DNA of 10,387 nt from an uncultured Phaeodactylibacter sp. (lineage in GTDB: Bacteria > Bacteroidota > Bacteroidia > Chitinophagales > Saprospiraceae). A program made the position numbers and the translations under genes. Below are positions 6,082 to 10,387 of the stretch, one piece after another; the first letter of the stretch is position 1; every line of letters begins with the position of its first letter. The notes under the pieces were generated by a model. That model was not told the origin of the DNA. It searched no databases and was given only the letters and a program-made list of their open reading frames with translations. Location of the stretch: positions 1 to 10,387 of the forward strand of contig CAJXXJ010000076.1 in the NCBI GenBank assembly GCA_913062745.1. The letters are read 5' to 3'.

Positions 6082-7617
6082 TCAGGAACGTACGGCCCGG
6101 TGTACGAAGTTCTCCCAGTCTGCAAAGCGTTTGCCTTTCATCACCCGGGGGAATTTATTCTGGCCGCCCAGTTTTCCCTTGCTGGCCTGCCAGTCGTAAA
6201 AAAGGTCAATCGGCAAAACCTCCACCTCAATATTCAACAGGCTTTCCCGCTCGGTTTTGTAGTCCGCGTTCACTTCCTGTAGCTGCTCGTCGAGTATGTA
6301 GCGTACCTGCTGCGGGTCCGCCTCCCGCTCGCAGCCCAGGTACCAGCGGTGTATATACCGGTTGCCTTGCTGCACCGGGCCCACGGTAAACTCCCGTACG
6401 CTCAGCCCCAGTTCTTCTTCTACCTGCTGAATGCCCTGATTCATGTTGTCCACCGAAAGGTGCTCCCCGCATATGCTGAGGAAGTGCTTGGTACGGCCGG
6501 TGATGATAATTTCGGGAATGCTTTTATCCGGAAAGCGTACGGTATCGCCGATCAGGTAGCGCCAGGTACCCGAGCAGGTGGTGATGAGCAAGGCATAATC
6601 GATGTCTTCCTCTATCTCGTCAATGGTCAGAGTGGCCGGGTTCGCTTTGATTTGCCCTTCCTCATCGAAGTTGTCTTCGTTGAAGGGGATGAACTCAAAA
6701 AAGATGCCGTTGTGAAGCAGCAGGCGCATCGCATTGGTCTCCGGCCGCTGTTGGTAGGCGATGAAGCCCTCGGAAGCCAGATAGGAATCCATGTAGATCA
6801 AGGGGTGGGCCAGCAGCCGCTCGAAGCTTTTCTTCAACGGGTCAAAAGCAATGCCGCCGTGCACGCATACTTTCAGGTTGGGCCAGATGTCGTGTATGGT
6901 TTCCAACCCGTGGTCTTCAATGATGCGCTCCATCATTAGCTGCAGCCAGGACGGAATGCCCACCAGAAAGCCAATATCCCATTCAGGGGCATGGCGGGAG
7001 ATTTCCGTGATTTTTTCTTCCCAGCTGCGGATGCGGGCAATTTCGCCGCCGGGTTTGTAATAGGGCCGCAGCCAGTAGGGGGGCTGACTGGCATTGATGC
7101 CGCTCAGGTCACCTTTGTAGTAGGAGCCCTGACTGTCGAGGTCGCTGCTGCCGCCCAGCATAAGCATCGGCTTGGTGAAAAGATCGGGTTCCACCTGAAA
7201 ATTGGTCAGAGCAAAGAACATGCGCAGGCCGGCGTGCTTCATCGCTTTGCGCATCTCTTCGGATATCGGGATGTGCTTGCTTGGCGCGCCCGAGGTGCCG
7301 GAGCTGAGGGCGAAGTACTTGATTTGGCCGGGCCAGCTTACATCCTCCACTTCACGCAGGGTCATGTGCCACCACTGACTGTACATCGCATCGTAGTCGA
7401 AAATAGGCACCTTATCCTGAAAAGCCCGGATACACTCCTCTTTGGCCTGAAGTATTTCCCTGAAGTCATAGTACTGCCCGAAGGCCGTGTTTTGCGCCCG
7501 TTTCAGCAGCCGGCGGAGGGTGCGCTGCTGCAGCCGCAGCGGTTCTGCCCGGTTACGGTTCTGCAATTTTTCGCCAACCGTCAGGCCGCGCTTGATCAGG
7601 TTTCCCAGTAGTGGCAT
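6082..7617 (-). CDS. GH3-family acyl-adenylating enzyme (GH3 auxin-responsive promoter family)
   Basis: A 511-residue member of the GH3 branch of the ANL adenylating superfamily. Plant members adenylate small carboxylic acids (jasmonate, indole-acetate) and join them to amino acids; bacterial members are mostly uncharacterised. The nucleotide-binding motifs are visible: ALSSGTSGAPSKHIPIS (103-119), YLASEGF (279-285), and YLIGDTVRF (354-362) followed by EIIITGRTKHFLSICGEHLS (369-388). The C-terminal cap has GKLGGQNKFPRVMK (481-494), including the conserved basic segment near the active site. Length fits the family, with no truncation. The ATG at 7617 begins MPLLGNLIKRG. A plausible promoter lies just upstream, at the end of yjbQ. 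The LysE exporter gene follows 37 bp downstream, which suggests, but does not show, that the product may be exported. Family assignment is firm; the substrate is unknown. Confidence 0.92.
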   Translation of the reverse strand: MPLLGNLIKRGLTVGEKLQNRNRAEPLRLQQRTLRRLLKRAQNTAFGQYYDFREILQAKEECIRAFQDKVPIFDYDAMYSQWWHMTLREVEDVSWPGQIKYFALSSGTSGAPSKHIPISEEMRKAMKHAGLRMFFALTNFQVEPDLFTKPMLMLGGSSDLDSQGSYYKGDLSGINASQPPYWLRPYYKPGGEIARIRSWEEKITEISRHAPEWDIGFLVGIPSWLQLMMERIIEDHGLETIHDIWPNLKVCVHGGIAFDPLKKSFERLLAHPLIYMDSYLASEGFIAYQQRPETNAMRLLLHNGIFFEFIPFNEDNFDEEGQIKANPATLTIDEIEEDIDYALLITTCSGTWRYLIGDTVRFPDKSIPEIIITGRTKHFLSICGEHLSVDNMNQGIQQVEEELGLSVREFTVGPVQQGNRYIHRWYLGCEREADPQQVRYILDEQLQEVNADYKTERESLLNIEVEVLPIDLFYDWQASKGKLGGQNKFPRVMKGKRFADWENFVHRAVRS

Positions 7618-7641
7618 GTCGCTAATGTTGTGTGTTCCTTG

Positions 7642-7672
7642 TAAAGGTAGCTAGTTTTTGGGTAGGAGTAAA
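7642..7672 (-). promoter_or_regulatory. Candidate promoter of the GH3-family gene
   Basis: On the minus strand, TTTA (7672-7669) and TACCTTTA (7649-7642) are separated by 19 bases. Both match the Bacteroidota promoter consensus (TTTG, 19-21 bases, TAnnTTTG) except for the last base of each. The site starts directly after the yjbQ stop codon and lies about 25 bases before the GH3 start, so GH3 and lysE may have their own promoter instead of depending on read-through from yjbQ. Confidence 0.4.
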
Positions 7673-7673
7673 G

Positions 7674-8087
7674 TCAGCTATACACGGTAGCGACCAATTT
7701 GCGCTGCCCGCCGTGGTTACGAAACTCGCAAAGGTAGATACCCTGCCAGGTTCCGAGGTTGAGCCGGCCGTTGCTGATCGGGATGCTGACAGAAGAGCCA
7801 ATCATAGCAGCCTTGATGTGCGCGGGCATATCATCCGGGCCTTCCAGGGTGTGTTTCAGAAAGGGAAGCCCTTCCGGCACAATATGGTTAACGATGCTTT
7901 CAAAGTCTTCCCGGACATCCGGATCCGCATTCTCGTTGATGGTCAGTGCTGCTGAGGTGTGCTTGATGAAGAGGTGCAGTACGCCCCGGTCGGGAAGGCT
8001 GCCGGACAGCTGCTGCTCGATAACCGGACTTATGATGTGGTACCCCCGGGGATAAGCCTGCAGGGTGATTTCTTTCTGTTGTACCAT
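7674..8087 (-). CDS. yjbQ: YjbQ/UPF0047 family protein (secondary thiamine-phosphate synthase type)
   Basis: A 137-residue cytoplasmic protein of the widespread YjbQ (UPF0047) family. Members from E. coli and elsewhere show weak thiamine-phosphate synthase activity, but the main physiological role is unsettled. The family signatures are all here: IKHTSAALTINENADPDV (41-58), the central H79, DDMPAHIKA (85-93), GSSVSIPISNGRL (97-109) and LGTWQGIYLCEFR (111-123). The conserved His, Asn and Asp/Glu residues presumably form the metal or active site. Length is typical for the family. The ATG at 8087 matches the usual N-terminus (QKEITLQAYPRGYHII, just before the first strand). It lies 54 bp downstream of the outer-membrane barrel gene on the same strand, with only a weak GCCGG/CCGGC inverted repeat (8117-8141) between them, so co-transcription is possible. 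No thiamine-pathway genes are nearby. Confidence 0.92.
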   Translation of the reverse strand: MVQQKEITLQAYPRGYHIISPVIEQQLSGSLPDRGVLHLFIKHTSAALTINENADPDVREDFESIVNHIVPEGLPFLKHTLEGPDDMPAHIKAAMIGSSVSIPISNGRLNLGTWQGIYLCEFRNHGGQRKLVATVYS

Positions 8088-8141
8088 TAGTCTTTTTGAC
8101 TTACAACTGCTGCAACGCCGGCGGAGTTTCCTGCTTCCGGC

Positions 8142-8999
8142 CTAAAAGTTGCGGCCGGGGGAGGGGCAGCGCAGGTCGCCGAAGTAGTAAACCAGGCCTA
8201 CGCCTAATGTGATGAAGGTGTCGTTATTGGTACTGTTGCCGCGCTGCGTGCCTTCCTGCCCGATCTGACTGTCCGGTATGCCCTCAATGGGGATGGAACG
8301 GTCCGACAGGATAACGGCGAGCTCGTCGTTGCGAATCTGCAGCACATCATCCTTGTCCGGGTATACGGTGCTGACATCATCGAGGTAATCCGTAAACAGC
8401 GAGCGGGCGTTGAGCTCGAAGTTCAGGCTCAGCTCATAGCTCAGCGATACTTTCATGCCTACGCCGTAGGTCAGGCCGCCGCTCACACTCAGGTACTCTT
8501 CTCCGCGGAACTGCCCTTCCGTGCCGAGCGGGCGCAGCTCTACCAGTTCGCCTTCGTACTCCGTCACCGGATTGAAGTGGAATACGTTGAAGCCGCCGAA
8601 AACATAGGGCGTAAAAAATTCATCCCGGCTGCCGTGGGTATAAGGCAGAAAGTTGAACTCCATGTGGAAGCTGCCTTCGAATACATCAGACTGGAAGCTT
8701 AGGTTGCGGGCACGCTCAAATGCGTTAGTGGAGTTGGCGTCGTCTGCGCTCAGCTGCAGGTAGTTAGCCGATACTTTAAAGCATATGCGTTTGTTGAAAT
8801 TGAAGCGGGCGATGACGCCTCCGGCAAGGCCAGGATTGCTCAGGTCGTAATTGGTATTCAGGTCGCCCAGATAAAAGGCGCCGCCTACCCATCCGCCGGC
8901 TTCCCAGCCTCTTTGAGCGCTTACTTGGGAGAGGATGCCGATCAGCAGCATACCGGTAATTAGTGCATTCTTCACGGTTGGAATGGTTTTGTCTTCCAT
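8142..8999 (-). CDS. DUF6089/PorG-like outer-membrane beta-barrel protein
   Basis: A 285-residue predicted exported protein. The N-terminus has a basic residue, a hydrophobic core (ALITGMLLIGILS, 12-24) and a likely signal-peptidase site after A28 (QVSA before QRGW). The mature part begins with WEAGGWVGGAFYLGDLNTNY (32-51), the start typical of the DUF6089 group in Bacteroidota, followed by alternating hydrophobic strands (GLAGGVIARFNFNKRICFKVSANYLQL, FTPYVFGGFNVFHF, GLTYGVGMKVSLSYELSLNFELNAR) and a last strand FITLGVGLVYYFGD near 264-277. This is a barrel of about eight to ten strands. Some DUF6089 proteins are annotated as PorG, a type IX secretion accessory protein; I cannot decide whether this one is PorG or a paralogue. 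A strong promoter lies directly upstream and yjbQ follows downstream. Transport of a specific substrate is not implied. Confidence 0.8.
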   Translation of the reverse strand: MEDKTIPTVKNALITGMLLIGILSQVSAQRGWEAGGWVGGAFYLGDLNTNYDLSNPGLAGGVIARFNFNKRICFKVSANYLQLSADDANSTNAFERARNLSFQSDVFEGSFHMEFNFLPYTHGSRDEFFTPYVFGGFNVFHFNPVTEYEGELVELRPLGTEGQFRGEEYLSVSGGLTYGVGMKVSLSYELSLNFELNARSLFTDYLDDVSTVYPDKDDVLQIRNDELAVILSDRSIPIEGIPDSQIGQEGTQRGNSTNNDTFITLGVGLVYYFGDLRCPSPGRNF

Positions 9000-9015
9000 T
9001 TTGAAAATGAAGCGG

Positions 9016-9048
9016 CAAATATAGCTTTTTGCCCGCCTGCATTACAAC
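9016..9048 (-). promoter_or_regulatory. Bacteroidota-type promoter of the outer-membrane barrel gene
   Basis: On the minus strand, TATATTTG (9023-9016) is an exact match to the -7 consensus TAnnTTTG of the Bacteroidota primary sigma factor, and GTTG (9048-9045) lies 21 bases upstream as the -33 element. The start point would fall near 9010, leaving a leader of only about 10-12 bases before the ATG at 8999. This is the best promoter match seen in the window. Confidence 0.65.
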
Positions 9049-9099
9049 GGCAGCGCCACGGATTGTGGTATGCAGCAAAAGAATGTTAATAAGTTGCGC

Positions 9100-9522
9100 T
9101 TAGTCTTCTATCACGGCGATGCACTTCAGCTCGATCGCAATAGGGGTGGGCAGCGAATCAATGCCCACCGTGGTCCGGCACGGCTGATTGTCTTTGAAGT
9201 ACTCGGCGTACACGCGGTTGTAGGTCAAAAAATCGCGCTGCATATCGGTAAGGAACACCGTAACATCCACGAGGTTTTCCCATTTCGCGCCGCTGGCTTC
9301 GAGCACGCGGCGCACATTTTGAAATACGGAATGGCACTGCGCTTCGAAGTCGAAGCTTTTGTAATTGCCGGTGGGGGAGCGCTCCAGGCCCGGCACGCCA
9401 TCGGTTTCCGGGTCGCGCGGGCCGATGCCGGAAAGGAACAGCAAGTTGCCCACCCGCCGGGCATGAGGGTACAGGCCAACGGGTTTGGGTGCTTTGTCAG
9501 CGTCAATTTTTTGTGAAGGCAT
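9100..9522 (-). CDS. RidA-family (YjgF/UK114) imine/enamine deaminase
   Basis: A 140-residue cytoplasmic protein of the Rid superfamily, small trimeric enzymes that hydrolyse reactive enamines/imines released by PLP enzymes such as threonine dehydratase. Visible features: the N-terminal APKPVGLYPHARRVGNLLFLSG (11-32), SVFQNVRRVLEASGAKWENLVDVTVFLTDM (65-94), and the C-terminal CRTTVGIDSLP...IAIELKCIAV. R116 and E131 have the same spacing (15) as catalytic R105 and E120 of E. coli RidA, so it is likely an active deaminase. The N-terminal block and a loop of about 15 residues (GIGPRDPETDGVPGLERSP, 32-50) resemble 2-aminomuconate deaminases of the kynurenine/aminophenol route rather than short RidA, but no other gene of that route is here. 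It lies 71 bp downstream of the fadD-like gene on the same strand, beyond a terminator-like hairpin, so it may be transcribed separately. Confidence 0.9.
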   Translation of the reverse strand: MPSQKIDADKAPKPVGLYPHARRVGNLLFLSGIGPRDPETDGVPGLERSPTGNYKSFDFEAQCHSVFQNVRRVLEASGAKWENLVDVTVFLTDMQRDFLTYNRVYAEYFKDNQPCRTTVGIDSLPTPIAIELKCIAVIED

Positions 9523-9559
9523 TAGTCAGCTTCTTTTGTGAAACAGGTGAAGGAAAAGG

Positions 9560-9587
9560 CGGCCGGCCCACGGAAGCGGGCCAGCCG
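9560..9587 (-). terminator. GC-rich hairpin terminator after the fadD-like gene
   Basis: CGGCCGGCCC (9560-9569) pairs with GGGCCAGCCG (9578-9587) in a 10-bp stem with one G-U wobble on the minus-strand transcript and an 8-base loop. It starts 7 bases after the fadD-like stop codon. The minus-strand tail is CCTTTTCCTTC, only moderately T-rich; the plus-strand side has six T in a row. It probably ends or attenuates fadD transcription before ridA. Confidence 0.65.
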
Positions 9588-9593
9588 TGTTTT

Positions 9594-10387
9594 TTAGCTT
9601 TCGCGCAGTTCGCGGCGCAGAATCTTGCCTACATTAGTCTTAGGCAGCTCCTTGCGGAACTCCACCGATTTTGGCACTTTGTACCCGGTCAGTTCGCCCC
9701 GGCAGTACTCGATCAGCTCTTTCTCTTTGAGCGATTTATCCTTGCGGACTACAAAGATTTTTACCACTTCGCCAGACTTTTCATCCGGGATGCCAACCGC
9801 TGCGCATTCCAGTACTTTAGGGTGGGCCGACACGACCTCTTCGATTTCGTTCGGGTACACGTTGAAGCCGGAAACCAGAATCATGTCCTTCTTGCGGTCT
9901 ACAATTTTCATGAAGCCCTCTTCATCCAGCATCGCTACATCGCCCGTGCACAGCCAGCCATCCACGATGGTCTTTTTCGTATCCTCCGGCCGGTTGTAGT
10001 AGCCTTTCATGACCTGTGGGCCCTTTACCTGCAGTTCTCCTGCCTGATTGTAGCCCAGTACATTCCCCTGACGGTCCACGATGCGCACGTCCGTGGAGGG
10101 TACGGGCACCCCGATAGTGCCGATGCGGCCCTTTTCGTCCAGTGGGTTTACACTGACTACCGGTGAAGACTCTGTCATGCCGTAGCCTTCTGAAAGCTGG
10201 CACCCGGTAATCTTTTGCCAGGCTTCCGCAACAGAGCGTTGCACGGCCATGCCGCCGCCCACCGTCACTTTCAGGCTGCTGAAGTCGAGCGAGGAGAAGT
10301 CTTTATGGTTGATCAGCGCATTAAACAGCGTGTTGACGCCGGTCATCAGAGAGATGGGGTAATCCTTCAGTGCCTTGACTACGGAGT
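9594..10387 (-). CDS. fadD: FadD-type long-chain fatty acid-CoA ligase, C-terminal part
   Basis: The last 264 or so residues of an AMP-forming acyl-CoA synthetase; the reading frame is open to the window edge, and the residues before the internal Met (coded up to 10387) continue the FadD-like sequence ([19 protein letters not shown]). Visible motifs include [16 protein letters not shown], the adenylation signature with the Thr-Glu that contacts [49 protein letters not shown] with the hinge Asp-Arg-Lys; [14 protein letters not shown]; and the C-terminal [17 protein letters not shown] carrying the catalytic lysine of the ANL family. Similarity to E. coli FadD from memory is very strong, including the [13 protein letters not shown] fatty acyl-CoA synthetase signature. 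It activates long-chain fatty acids for beta-oxidation or lipid synthesis at the inner membrane. The ATP-binding N-terminal half lies outside the window. It fits a route that handles AlkB-derived fatty acids, but alkB is 4 kb away and in a different transcription unit. Confidence 0.93.
   Translation of the reverse strand, partial: SVVKALKDYPISLMTGVNTLFNALINHKDFSSLDFSSLKVTVGGGMAVQRSVAEAWQKITGCQLSEGYGMTESSPVVSVNPLDEKGRIGTIGVPVPSTDVRIVDRQGNVLGYNQAGELQVKGPQVMKGYYNRPEDTKKTIVDGWLCTGDVAMLDEEGFMKIVDRKKDMILVSGFNVYPNEIEEVVSAHPKVLECAAVGIPDEKSGEVVKIFVVRKDKSLKEKELIEYCRGELTGYKVPKSVEFRKELPKTNVGKILRRELRES

Noticed and set aside
6349..7611. Two plus-strand frames of about 200 codons opposite the GH3-family gene
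   Set aside because: Shadows of a well-supported gene; no motifs and no suitable start context.
8117..8141. GCCGG/CCGGC inverted repeat as a terminator between the barrel gene and yjbQ
   Set aside because: Only 5 bp of stem, a long loop and no T-tract.
9489..10166. Plus-strand frame of 225 codons opposite the fadD-like gene
   Set aside because: Antisense to strongly conserved FadD motifs; not credible as a gene.

Overview
The window is an ordinary chromosomal segment of a free-living member of the Bacteroidota. Class Saprospiria or a close relative is a reasonable guess, but I cannot prove it from this sequence. The pointers are a moderately high GC content, AT-rich start regions mostly without Shine-Dalgarno sequences, at least one good Bacteroidota promoter (-33 TTG with -7 TAnnTTTG), a DUF6089/PorG-like outer-membrane barrel and a bacterial GH3-family enzyme. 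There are no tRNA or rRNA genes, CRISPR arrays, insertion sequences or phage genes. Nine protein genes are supported; one of them (fadD-like) runs off the right edge.

Layout: (1) 1-226 is a leader with no supported gene. (2) 227-3016 (+) is polA, a full three-domain DNA polymerase I with an intact proofreading site, followed by a perfect 12-bp inverted repeat that separates it from the convergent next gene. (3) 3087-4190 (-) is a PaaE/XylA-like flavin reductase with a C-terminal plant-type [2Fe-2S] ferredoxin domain. It is divergent from 4362-5432 (+), an AlkB-type membrane alkane monooxygenase with all nine diiron-ligand histidines. The 171-bp region between them holds palindromes that look like operator candidates. 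(4) 5406-6044 (-) is a LysE-family exporter whose 3' end overlaps that of alkB by 27 nt, and upstream of it on the same strand at 6082-7617 is a GH3-family acyl-adenylating enzyme. (5) 7674-8087 (-) is YjbQ/UPF0047 and 8142-8999 (-) is the DUF6089/PorG-like barrel with a strong promoter. (6) 9100-9522 (-) is a RidA-family imine deaminase and 9594-10387 (-) is the C-terminal part of a FadD-type long-chain acyl-CoA ligase, ended by a GC-rich hairpin.

Functional reading: the best candidate for a linked system is the alkB/reductase pair. AlkB enzymes normally take electrons from rubredoxin. No rubredoxin is encoded here, but the divergent neighbour has exactly the NAD(P)H-FAD-[2Fe-2S] chain that serves the AlkB relative XylM in xylene monooxygenase. 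A glycine appears to replace the pore-blocking Trp55 of the Pseudomonas GPo1 enzyme, which would suit long-chain alkanes. The FadD-like ligase 4 kb away could activate the resulting fatty acids, though the alcohol and aldehyde dehydrogenases are not here. A second, more speculative pair is GH3 (acyl-amino acid ligase superfamily) with the LysE (amino-acid exporter) gene directly downstream of it. The remaining genes (polA, yjbQ, ridA, barrel) are housekeeping or widespread.
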